The position numbers and the translations under genes were made by a program. From positions 248,001-312,000 of the forward strand of contig NZ_JAFMPM010000008.1 in the NCBI RefSeq assembly GCF_017349355.1: DNA of 64,000 nt. Direction: 5' to 3'. Numbering within the stretch: the stretch's first letter is position 1; the number at the start of each line of letters is the position of its first letter. Origin of the DNA: Thiothrix fructosivorans. Lineage in GTDB: Bacteria > Pseudomonadota > Gammaproteobacteria > Thiotrichales > Thiotrichaceae. Below are positions 44,848 to 52,604 of this stretch, in pieces. The notes under the pieces were generated by a model, which saw only the letters and a program-made list of their open reading frames with translations, did no database searches and was not told the DNA's origin.

Positions 44848-45233
44848 CTAAATACATGGCGCTTATCTAATTGGTATTTAATCACATACCCAATGCTCAA
44901 ACCCATAATGCCACCAAGGTAACGCATTGAGTTTGTTTGAAAAATGGCTTGAAATCCAAATTCAAACCCCCAGAAAATCAGGGTAGTGATAATACCTGTC
45001 GCCGTGTACAACAGAAAGGTTTTGCTGCTATGCACGGCATCACGTGTGGGGAAACGAAAAATGTAGTGTTTATCCAACGTATATTTGACTAACAAACCTG
45101 CGGCTGTACCGCTTAACACTGATAGTTCGAGAGCAAGCCCGCCCTCATAAATACGCATGACGGCTGCCTGTACCCCAATATTTGCTATGATAGCGATCAA
45201 TGCAAACAGTGCGTAAGTAAAGACTAACGTCAT
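44844..45233 (-). CDS. GtrA-like membrane protein
   Basis: A 129-residue protein with four transmembrane helices and the GtrA signature: an early LIAIIANIGVQAAVM, then VKYTLDKHYIFRF and a C-terminal copy VIKYQLDKRHVFR. GtrA proteins help move or present polyprenyl-phosphate-linked sugars across the membrane; in mycobacteria Rv3789, of this family, is tied to decaprenyl-phospho-arabinose. I chose ATG 45233 because longer readings run into the divergent UbiA-type gene. It is the first gene of the minus-strand unit gtrA-dprE1-dprE2-GT-C. Confidence 0.85.
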   Translation of the reverse strand: MTLVFTYALFALIAIIANIGVQAAVMRIYEGGLALELSVLSGTAAGLLVKYTLDKHYIFRFPTRDAVHSSKTFLLYTATGIITTLIFWGFEFGFQAIFQTNSMRYLGGIMGLSIGYVIKYQLDKRHVFR

Positions 45234-45262
45234 ATACACTTGCCCAAAAGGTAAATCTAGCC

Positions 45263-46141
45263 GTGAATAATATAGTATCAATGCTCTCCTTGCCACCAAA
45301 ACTCCGGGCATTGCTCCGACTGATGCGCCCACGGCAGTGGATAAAAAATGCTTTCGTATTAGCCCCCTTGCTATTTGCGGGTGAATTTTTGCATATTGGG
45401 AGCGTGGTCAATGCATTAGGCGCAGTGGTATTGTTTTGCATGGCTTCTTCCGCTGTGTACATTGTGAATGACTGGCGAGATGTTGAACGTGATCGGCAGC
45501 ACCCGCTCAAGTCCAAAACGCGTCCGTTAGCGTCAGGGGATGTTAGCCAACGTGCTGCGTTACGCTTATTGATCGTGTTAGGTGTATTGGTGTCCTTGGG
45601 GGGGCTAGTTATGCCCAAGGTGGGCTTGGTGATATTAACCTATGTTGTTATCAACCTTACGTATACGTTTTGGCTCAAACATGAGCCAGTGTTGGATATT
45701 TTCACCATTGCCAGTGGTTTTGTCTTGCGCGTTTATGCGGGTGGGATGGCTTTGGATGTTCCTGTTTCGGGGTGGATGTTTGTGACAACTTTATGTTTGG
45801 CATTGTATTTGGCATCCGTTAAACGCCGTCAAGAGTTGTTACAAAGTGGCATCGACGGGCGGAAGGTTTTAGAAAAGTATTCTGTTGTATTGGTGGAACG
45901 CTACGCCGAAATGTCTGCTACAGGTGCGTTGATCTTTTACAGTTTATTCATTATGTCGGAAAAACCAAGCATGATTATGACGATTCCAGTAGTGTTATTT
46001 GGTTTGTTTCGTTACTGGTATGTTGTTGATATGTTAGAGGGTGGGGAATCCCCTACCGATGCATTATTCAGTGATCGACAACTGCAACTGGTTGTTATTA
46101 TTTGGGTGAGTATGTGTACTTGGTTGCTAATGGTGAACTGA
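45263..46141 (+). CDS. UbiA-family polyprenyl-phosphate phosphoribosyltransferase
   Basis: A 292-residue membrane prenyltransferase-fold enzyme. The conserved block RLMRPRQWIKNAFVLAPLLF and the metal motif YIVNDWRDVERDRQHPLKSKTRPLASG are those of the decaprenyl-phosphate phosphoribosyltransferase (Rv3806c) group. The family enzyme moves 5-phosphoribose from PRPP to a polyprenyl phosphate, the first step toward polyprenyl-phospho-arabinose. The GTG start at 45263 has AAGG about 11 bases upstream; ATG 45281 is possible. It is divergent from the gtrA/dprE unit with less than 30 bases between, so the promoters must overlap the coding starts. Confidence 0.87.
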   Translation: MNNIVSMLSLPPKLRALLRLMRPRQWIKNAFVLAPLLFAGEFLHIGSVVNALGAVVLFCMASSAVYIVNDWRDVERDRQHPLKSKTRPLASGDVSQRAALRLLIVLGVLVSLGGLVMPKVGLVILTYVVINLTYTFWLKHEPVLDIFTIASGFVLRVYAGGMALDVPVSGWMFVTTLCLALYLASVKRRQELLQSGIDGRKVLEKYSVVLVERYAEMSATGALIFYSLFIMSEKPSMIMTIPVVLFGLFRYWYVVDMLEGGESPTDALFSDRQLQLVVIIWVSMCTWLLMVN

Positions 46142-46153
46142 GGGGAGGTTGAG

Positions 46154-46573
46154 ATGGATATATCTTACATGGTGACTCCCTTCTTGGCTTGGTTGGTGGC
46201 AGGGGGGCTAAAGTTTTTGGTGAATAGTGTCCGTGCTGGACAGTGGGCCTTTCAGTTAGTTGGATACGGTGGGATGCCGAGCAACCACAGTGCGATCGTC
46301 AGTAGTATGACTACTTTGATTGCGTGGCGTGAGGGGATTGAGCATCCCGCTTTTGGCGTAGCATTAACGCTCGCGTTTATTGTCATGCTGGATGCGAACA
46401 GTTTACGGGGTGAAATGGGTAAGCACGCGATGATGTTAAATCGCTTAACGGCTGATGCAGCACACGGGGTGCTGAGAGAGCGGATGGGGCATAGCAAGAC
46501 TGAAATAGCAGCAGGTGTGGCAGTGGGGGGAGTAGTCGCTACAATTGCCTATTATTTGCTAGTAAAGCAATGA
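46154..46573 (+). CDS. DUF212 (divergent PAP2-like) membrane phosphatase candidate
   Basis: A 139-residue protein of the DUF212 family, related to acid phosphatases and vanadium haloperoxidases. It has LAWLVAGGLKFLVNSV, the PAP2-like GGMPSNHSAIVSSMTT, then MLDANSLRGEMGKHAMMLN, and a C-terminal transmembrane helix. It follows the phosphoribosyltransferase gene by 12 bases. In mycobacteria a PAP2-type phosphatase (Rv3807c) beside Rv3806c is thought to remove the 5-phosphate from polyprenyl-phosphoribose-phosphate. I infer the same step here. Confidence 0.8.
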   Translation: MDISYMVTPFLAWLVAGGLKFLVNSVRAGQWAFQLVGYGGMPSNHSAIVSSMTTLIAWREGIEHPAFGVALTLAFIVMLDANSLRGEMGKHAMMLNRLTADAAHGVLRERMGHSKTEIAAGVAVGGVVATIAYYLLVKQ

Positions 46574-46611
46574 TTTGAACTGTTTTTGTTCAATGTGTTG
46601 CAGATTCAAAA

Positions 46612-46627
46612 TGTGATGGCTATCACA
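46612..46627. promoter_or_regulatory. Perfect Crp-type operator before FecR/cyclase operon 2
   Basis: TGTGA-TGGCTA-TCACA matches the Crp core TGTGA-N6-TCACA at all ten specified bases. It ends 65 bases before the FecR 3 start. Candidate -10 boxes lie 30 to 33 bases downstream of its centre (TACTAT 46649-46654 or TATAAG 46652-46657), about the spacing of a class II activator site. Confidence 0.88.
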
Positions 46628-46692
46628 CTGTTGTGTGGGTAAGCAGCGTACTATAAGAAAAGCAATACTCTCATAAAAATAGGAGGTATCCA

Positions 46693-48393
46693 ATGAAAGT
46701 GGTGCAATTGATATTATTGGTTGTCCTGTTCATGTTTGAGCCACAGGTTATGGCACAACCTAGTCAGACAGGGGCAGTCGGGGAAGTGGTCTTTTCCATA
46801 GGTCGCACCCAAGCGCGTATGGGAACAGCAGAAACCGTGGGGATCAAGCAGGGCGATCAGGTTTTCGTGAATCAAACATTATCGACTAGTCGGGGTGGGC
46901 ATCTACATCTTCGGATGAGTGATGGCGCTTTTTTGAGTCTGCGTCCTGATTCCGTGGTGACTATTGCACAATACTTGGTGGATGTTGCTGTACCTAGTAA
47001 TAACCAGATACGTCTGGATGTGCATAAGGGCAGTGTCCGCTCAGTAACGGGCGCGGCTGGGCAGGCGAATAAAGCTGGATTCCGCTTGAATACACCTGTC
47101 GCTGCTATTGGCATTCGGGGTACGGATTTTACAGTGTTTACCGATAACCAACTATCCAGCGTCAGTGTGCGTGAAGGTGGTGTGGTGGTTTCACCCTTTA
47201 CCTCTGCGTGTAGTCGGACGGCTTTGGGCGCGTGTGCTGGCGTGCAGTCGGTGATGTTATCCGCCTACAACCAACAAATGGTTGCTGAAGTTGTGCAACA
47301 GCACGCGAGTATCATTGCCAAAGATGAAGCGCAAGTTGTGCCTGATACCATCAATCCTGCTCATCCAGCAGAAGACAAAAGTTTGAGTAATGTGCAGGAA
47401 TCCTCTCAAAATACGGGTGGTGATGCCGCCGTTAAGCCATCTGATACAGCAGGCAAAAGTAATGGTTCGACTGTTGCTTCAGCCACTACTACCAAGGGAA
47501 CTGGTACGATGGAAAGTGCATCCGGCGGTGTTCCTACTAGCACATCTACAAGCAAAGATGCTGCTGCGGCAAACACGGGAAGTGTGGCTAAAACAGTGAC
47601 GACCACGAATGGTTCTACCTTCACGTTGGTGTCATCTGCCTCTACAAACAGCAATAGTGATGCTGCTGTTTCGGTGGCACCCTTGACACCGATTACGGCA
47701 AACGTAGGACCTAAAGCATCCGTAACATCGGAGCTTGCCAGCCGTATCATTGCTGAAAATGAAACTGGCTATACGCTGAAACAAATTGATACGATTGCAA
47801 ATGCCACGGTCAATCCGCCAACTAACACACCCCCTGCGGTAGTGGATGTAAAACCGACAGTGCCTGTTGCTACGCCAGAGGCTCAAGTGTTCTATTGGGG
47901 ACGCTGGAATGCTTATGCAGAAAATGCTGACCAAGCTATTTTGCGTGATCAGGTGAAAAATAAGCAAATTTTCACCAATAATAGTGTTCATGTTTTAGCA
48001 ACGACGCAAAAAACGCAGGGCGTTATGCCTTCTCCTGTACTGCCTGCTACTGGCAATATGGAGTTTGTGATGGATAAAGGCGAAGCGGTGGTGATGGTAG
48101 CCGAGAAAGTGCGTGCTGCTGAAATCAGTAATCCTAAATTAGCGATTAATTTCGATACTAGCCGCTTTAATACCAGTCTGGATGTTAATTCCACCGCTTT
48201 GACCAATGGTACGGCGCATTTGAATGCAGAGGGTACATTGAGCCGTTCCAGTGGTTTGTTAGCAAGTTCTGTCGTAGGTTCTAACATGAATGTTTCTGGG
48301 GCACTCAGTAGCACTGGTTCTCAAGCTGGGTATGTATTTGAACAACCCGCCACTGGGATTTCGGGGGCAACCAGTTGGCAGGTCCAGCCGTAA
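46693..48393 (+). CDS. FecR-domain periplasmic protein 3
   Basis: A 566-residue exported protein, with a signal peptide ending in PQVMA. Its FecR domain covers about residues 28-170, with GAVGEVVFSIGRTQ, GQANKAGFRLNTPVAAIGIRGTDFTVF and REGGVVVSPF. The Cys pair TSACSRTALGACAG matches the other two FecR proteins. A Ser/Thr/Ala-rich linker follows. The C-terminal motif VFYWGRWNAYAENADQ...LRDQV leads to a beta-domain with NFDTSRFNTSLDVN. Only its immediate partners, the CHASE2 cyclase and barrel genes, follow. AGGAGG stands directly before the start. A perfect Crp-type operator lies upstream. Confidence 0.86.
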   Translation: MKVVQLILLVVLFMFEPQVMAQPSQTGAVGEVVFSIGRTQARMGTAETVGIKQGDQVFVNQTLSTSRGGHLHLRMSDGAFLSLRPDSVVTIAQYLVDVAVPSNNQIRLDVHKGSVRSVTGAAGQANKAGFRLNTPVAAIGIRGTDFTVFTDNQLSSVSVREGGVVVSPFTSACSRTALGACAGVQSVMLSAYNQQMVAEVVQQHASIIAKDEAQVVPDTINPAHPAEDKSLSNVQESSQNTGGDAAVKPSDTAGKSNGSTVASATTTKGTGTMESASGGVPTSTSTSKDAAAANTGSVAKTVTTTNGSTFTLVSSASTNSNSDAAVSVAPLTPITANVGPKASVTSELASRIIAENETGYTLKQIDTIANATVNPPTNTPPAVVDVKPTVPVATPEAQVFYWGRWNAYAENADQAILRDQVKNKQIFTNNSVHVLATTQKTQGVMPSPVLPATGNMEFVMDKGEAVVMVAEKVRAAEISNPKLAINFDTSRFNTSLDVNSTALTNGTAHLNAEGTLSRSSGLLASSVVGSNMNVSGALSSTGSQAGYVFEQPATGISGATSWQVQP

Positions 48394-48402
48394 GGAGTCT
48401 TT

Positions 48403-50328
48403 CTGGTTACGCGTAGTGTTGTCTTATTACTAATCATGTTGGTGCTGGGGGCATACGTTGTTGTGCCGCCAGCCTTGCGCCCCACTATGCTGACTCACCT
48501 TGAATACCTAGCGTATGATTGGCGAATGCAGCTTGCCTCCCCTTCTCTTACCACCAATCCGTTAATTGCTGTTATTGATATTGATAACGAAAGCCTTGAA
48601 AAAGTGGGGCGTTGGCCGTGGTCGCGAGAAAAATTTGCTGAATTAGTGACGAATTTAAAACAACACCATGAAGTGATCGGCATGGGGTTAGACGTACTGT
48701 TTGTGGACGAGGCATGTCAGGGGACTCAAGCAGATCAAACGTTGAGTGACGCGTTAAGTGAAAATTTACCTGTCATGGCGGTTTCTTTTCAGGTAGGCGA
48801 TGATGAAGCATTATTGCGTAGTGGTGAGTTGGGCAAAGGTGTCACTTTAAGTTGGGCGAATGGTATTCCACCTCGATCGCCTTGGTGGGGTCAAGCTTAT
48901 GGTTATGTTGGAAATTTAGGGGGATTTCTCTCGCCAAATGTAACCACCGGACATATTTCGCCGCAACGGGATCTTGATGGTAAAGTGCGTCGTCTCAAAC
49001 CCATTTATCAATGGGGTCAGGCTTATTACGATACGTTAGCTTTGGCGGTGATGCGTCAGGCACAAGGCGTGAATGATGTTGAGTGGGATGGGCAGCTTGC
49101 ACATTGGTTGGATTCACCGCATCTGCGTATTAAGGGAGCAGAAGGACAAGCGTTGCTCTCCATCCCAATTAGCAAGGATGGCGACGTGTTGATTCCTTAT
49201 TCTAATGATAAAACCAATAGCGCCTATGAGCGTATTTCAGCGTACCGCATTTTGGAAAAAGATCCATCCGTAGACTTATGGGGCAAATTTGTCTTGATTG
49301 GTTCTTCAGCAACGGGTCAGGCAGATGTCGTTGCTAGCCCGTTGCGTTCTGGCTTGCCGGGTGTGGAAGTTCATGCAGCGATGTTGGCTGCTATGTTGGA
49401 TCAACAGAATATAGCTTTCAAAGTTCAACCCGCTAATGAGCCATGGTTACAGCTTGCCTTGCTCTTCATTATCTTGGTTATCTTGTGGTTAGCACGTTGG
49501 TCGGGAGTTTGGTTAGTTCTCGTGGTCGGCCCTGTATTATTGGTTACGTGGGGGGTTAGTAATTACCTCTTGTGGACTCAGTTCCAGTTGGCTGTTGAAG
49601 TGTTGCCACCTGTGTTACTGATTATTATGGTGATGGCTTATTTGGTCATTGGTGATTTACTGGATATTAATGCGCGTCATCAGCATGTGCGTAAAATGTT
49701 TGGCTATTATTTGCCTGCCCCTGTCGTACAGCGTTTAGCGAATGATCGCAGTGGTGTGGATTGGTTGAAAGCTGAGCGTAAAGATATGACGGTATTATTT
49801 GCCGATATTCAAGGCTTTACGACCATGGCCGATACCATGAGCCCTGAGGCGGTTGCCTCGATTACGTGGGAGCTTTTTTCAGGTCTGACGGAAGTGATTC
49901 ATCAACACGGCGGAACAGTGGACAAATACATGGGCGATGCAGTCATGGCATTTTGGGGAGCGCCTTTGCATGACAACGATCATGCCTTGCACGCTGTGGA
50001 GGCTGCTAAAATGATGCAGCTTGCCGTGCAGCGTATGAATCAGGCAATATTTGCCGAGAAAAATATCCAGATACGTTTAGGGATTGGTATCAACACGGGG
50101 TCGATGTTGGTGGGTAACTTGGGTTCTGCGCAGCGTCATGCTTATACCGTTATGGGGGCTGTGGTGAATACTGCGTCTGCCGTCCAACAGCTCACCCGTG
50201 CTTATGATTGTGATATATTAGTCGGCGAGGAAACTGCGCAGCGATTATTGCCAGAAATGGTGGTTGATTTAGGTGCAGCCGATAGTAAAAAACTTCTCCA
50301 TAAAATCAATATTTATGCTGTGAGATAG
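48403..50328 (+). CDS. CHASE2-domain class III nucleotide cyclase (intact reading frame)
   Basis: A 641-residue membrane protein: one N-terminal helix, a periplasmic CHASE2 domain (IAVIDIDNESLEKVGRWPWS, MGLDVLFVDE, PLRSGLPGVEVHAAMLAA), three transmembrane helices (about residues 355-425), and a class III cyclase. Catalytic features: metal Asp in LFADIQGFT and KYMGDAVM, and Lys in VDKYMGD. However YTVMGAVVNTASAVQQ has Ala where the transition-state Arg is expected (N-x3-R) and Ala for the usual Asp after the Gly, so activity is doubtful. The best ribosome site, AAGGAG (48392-48397), is five bases before an in-frame CTG at 48403. The first ATG (48436) is 38 bases away and would remove part of the first helix. 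Confidence 0.83.
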   Translation: MVTRSVVLLLIMLVLGAYVVVPPALRPTMLTHLEYLAYDWRMQLASPSLTTNPLIAVIDIDNESLEKVGRWPWSREKFAELVTNLKQHHEVIGMGLDVLFVDEACQGTQADQTLSDALSENLPVMAVSFQVGDDEALLRSGELGKGVTLSWANGIPPRSPWWGQAYGYVGNLGGFLSPNVTTGHISPQRDLDGKVRRLKPIYQWGQAYYDTLALAVMRQAQGVNDVEWDGQLAHWLDSPHLRIKGAEGQALLSIPISKDGDVLIPYSNDKTNSAYERISAYRILEKDPSVDLWGKFVLIGSSATGQADVVASPLRSGLPGVEVHAAMLAAMLDQQNIAFKVQPANEPWLQLALLFIILVILWLARWSGVWLVLVVGPVLLVTWGVSNYLLWTQFQLAVEVLPPVLLIIMVMAYLVIGDLLDINARHQHVRKMFGYYLPAPVVQRLANDRSGVDWLKAERKDMTVLFADIQGFTTMADTMSPEAVASITWELFSGLTEVIHQHGGTVDKYMGDAVMAFWGAPLHDNDHALHAVEAAKMMQLAVQRMNQAIFAEKNIQIRLGIGINTGSMLVGNLGSAQRHAYTVMGAVVNTASAVQQLTRAYDCDILVGEETAQRLLPEMVVDLGAADSKKLLHKINIYAVR

Positions 50329-50381
50329 CGTGTATCCCTCTAGACTCACGCTTGTTTTAGAGCCTGTAAAGGAAACCCCGA

Positions 50382-51668
50382 ATGCCATGTCAGCGACCCC
50401 TTTTGCCTGTTGTTGGATGCTTGGCTTTGTTTTATCTCACGCCTACGTTTGCTTGCGATCCTGCTGTGGGTGAATATGGGCAAGCTGTGCAATTGTTTGA
50501 TCAGGGGGATTTTCGCGCGGCATTGAGTATTTTTCAAGCTGTTTATCAGGCTAATCCCCAATGCCTTGGGGCAAAGCTGGATATGGCTGAAAGTTATTTT
50601 ATGTTGCGTGAGTTTGACGAAGCGCATCGGTTGTTTACAGAGATAAATACGCTCCCCGATCTCCCCATCGGTATCCGGCAACGCTGCGAAGGCTTTTTGC
50701 GCATCATGGAGGAAGAGTCAGCTATTCAAGCAGAATCCGTAAACCTTAATGTGCCTGCTCGCCCATTGCCCCGCTTACAAGTATCAGTGGGTGCGGGGGC
50801 TAGTGATAATGTTAACAATGGTGTTGGGTTTGATGCGTTGACCTTTGATCAAGGTGTTTTAAAAGGGCAAACGCTTAAATTATCGGAAAACCGTCAAGCG
50901 CGGTCGGGGTCTTGGCATGATGTCGAAGTGGCGGCTCAACACGTTCTACCGGTTGTTTATGGTGCAGAAACGCGTGCTTATACGACCGCCACTTGGCGCG
51001 GTAATCACCAAGAAGATGACCCCAATCTAATCACCATGAAGGGAATGCTTGAGGTGAAGCCCGGTGAGTGGGCGAATCAGGTCGAACCGCGTGCCGTGTT
51101 GTCAGGCGGGGCGGTGTTATTGGGGGGGGATTACTATCGCGAAGATATTGCGGTAGGTGTGCAAGTTCAACCTAAATGGCTGGGTCGAAAGGTTGCGCTA
51201 GGCTATCAATTTACCGATAGTGATTACCAAACATCTACGGTTGAAGAAACTGATGCCCGCCATCATCGGGTTAGCTTGAGTGTGCCGTTGGCAGTCATCG
51301 GTGAACATGCCAAGGTGGGGATGGATGCCAGTTATCAATGGCCTGAATCAGCCGAGCGCTTAGCCGATTACCATGAAGTCTCGACGCGCTTACGTTTAAA
51401 CATAGCTCCACCGGCTAAGCGTTATTCCGTCGCACTGAGTTATGGCGCAAGTCAGCAAGTGGATGCGGCTGCTTATAACTTGTTAGTTTTTGGTGAACAG
51501 CATCGCAATTTGCAGCAGCAAGTGGTGAATCTGGGGGTTGCTTGGCAAGCGGATAAGCGCATGACATATGAAGGTAAAGTGCAGGTGCGAGAGCAAGTGT
51601 CCGACATTCCCATATTCAATAGTACGGCTGTTGACGCGATGCTGGGTATCCGTTGGCAATTGGACTAG
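50382..51668 (+). CDS. Predicted outer-membrane beta-barrel / surface protein 2
   Basis: A 428-residue exported protein. The signal peptide (LLPVVGCLALFYLTPTFA) precedes a TPR-like helical pair (YGQAVQLFDQGDFRAALSIFQ, AESYFMLREFDEAHRLF). From about residue 130 alternating beta-strands run to an aromatic-ended C-terminus (LGIRWQLD), as in surface or outer-membrane barrel proteins of the DUF560/tetratricopeptide type. AAGGAAA precedes the ATG. It is the third gene of FecR/cyclase operon 2 and matches operon 1 in position and layout. The stop overlaps the convergent crp-like gene. Confidence 0.72.
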   Translation: MPCQRPLLPVVGCLALFYLTPTFACDPAVGEYGQAVQLFDQGDFRAALSIFQAVYQANPQCLGAKLDMAESYFMLREFDEAHRLFTEINTLPDLPIGIRQRCEGFLRIMEEESAIQAESVNLNVPARPLPRLQVSVGAGASDNVNNGVGFDALTFDQGVLKGQTLKLSENRQARSGSWHDVEVAAQHVLPVVYGAETRAYTTATWRGNHQEDDPNLITMKGMLEVKPGEWANQVEPRAVLSGGAVLLGGDYYREDIAVGVQVQPKWLGRKVALGYQFTDSDYQTSTVEETDARHHRVSLSVPLAVIGEHAKVGMDASYQWPESAERLADYHEVSTRLRLNIAPPAKRYSVALSYGASQQVDAAAYNLLVFGEQHRNLQQQVVNLGVAWQADKRMTYEGKVQVREQVSDIPIFNSTAVDAMLGIRWQLD

Positions 51669-52354
51669 TCATCTTCGAGTAGCCCACGCAAACCGTCTAT
51701 ATTTTCAAGATACAGGCTTTTACCTTCTTTCTTGATAAACCCTTCTTCTGATAATTGCGAAAAGGCACGGGAGATGCTCTCGCGGGTTGTGCCAAGCAGT
51801 ATCCCCAAGTCATATTGTGTAGGCATATTCTTGATGCAAACTTTCTGTGTTGGTGTCATGCCGACAGGCAATTGTCCCAATAGATACGATGCCAGACGGT
51901 TAGCAATATTCTGTTGTTGCAGAACTAGCCGGTGCAGATTGTTCTTGCGAATGACGGCGGCCATGTTTTGCATGACCCGTTTTGAGACTAAGGGTACTGA
52001 ATAGATGAGTGTTTCCGCATCCTTAGGGGATATAGAGGCAATCTCACAGCGGGTGGTGGCTTGTACGGCCGCCGAACGTGGATAGCCATCAACAACCGCC
52101 AATTCGCCAAAGTGAGTGGGCGCATCAATAATGGCGAGCGCAATTTCTTGCCCTTGGCGGTTCATATCCAGCATCCGTACTTGACCGCTTAATAAAAAAA
52201 ATAAGCGTCTAGAGGTATCATGCCGTTCAATAATGTAGTCGCCTCTGCTCACTTGTTCAACACGACAGGACTTACTGAGCGAGTCTATGAGTGCTTCTGG
52301 CAAATCAGTGAGCAGAGGGATTTGAGCTAATGACTTGAAACTTAACGCTTTCAT
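51665..52354 (-). CDS. Crp/Fnr-family transcriptional regulator, Crp-like
   Basis: A 229-residue regulator with an N-terminal cyclic-nucleotide-binding domain and a C-terminal winged helix. The phosphate-binding cassette reads THFGELAVVDGYPRSAAVQA, keeping Glu in GEL and Arg-Ser in RSA that hold cAMP in E. coli Crp. The recognition helix TTRESISRAFSQL keeps the Arg, Glu and second Arg that in Crp read TGTGA. No FNR-type N-terminal cysteines are present. ATG 52354 is preferred over a TTG eight codons upstream. It sits between FecR/cyclase operon 2 and the RTX gene and is the obvious candidate to bind the operators described here. Confidence 0.88.
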   Translation of the reverse strand: MKALSFKSLAQIPLLTDLPEALIDSLSKSCRVEQVSRGDYIIERHDTSRRLFFLLSGQVRMLDMNRQGQEIALAIIDAPTHFGELAVVDGYPRSAAVQATTRCEIASISPKDAETLIYSVPLVSKRVMQNMAAVIRKNNLHRLVLQQQNIANRLASYLLGQLPVGMTPTQKVCIKNMPTQYDLGILLGTTRESISRAFSQLSEEGFIKKEGKSLYLENIDGLRGLLEDD

Positions 52355-52473
52355 GATTTTATTAGACCCGTGTGCCAATCAATTAATATGGTGTTAAGCC
52401 TAGCATAGCTTTGTTAGGCAATGAGTGCCTTTATTAGATAAATTTTACTCATGAGCATTAAATAATAAACCAT

Positions 52474-52489
52474 TGTGATGATTGTCACA
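52474..52489. promoter_or_regulatory. Perfect Crp-type operator before the RTX surface protein gene
   Basis: TGTGA-TGATTG-TCACA is a perfect match to the Crp core. It lies in the 250-base gap between the divergent crp-like and RTX genes, 116 bases before the RTX start. A -10-like TATGCT (52516-52521) is 35 bases downstream of the centre. It could also influence the regulator's own expression on the other strand. Confidence 0.88.
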
Positions 52490-52604
52490 TAAATTCGGTC
52501 TTTATCTTGTTAACTTATGCTCCATGGTGATCATACAAACAACTGATGACCAAAAAATGTTCTCAACCAAGTCAATACAAATGTTTTTTTAAGGAGTTTA
52601 TCTC

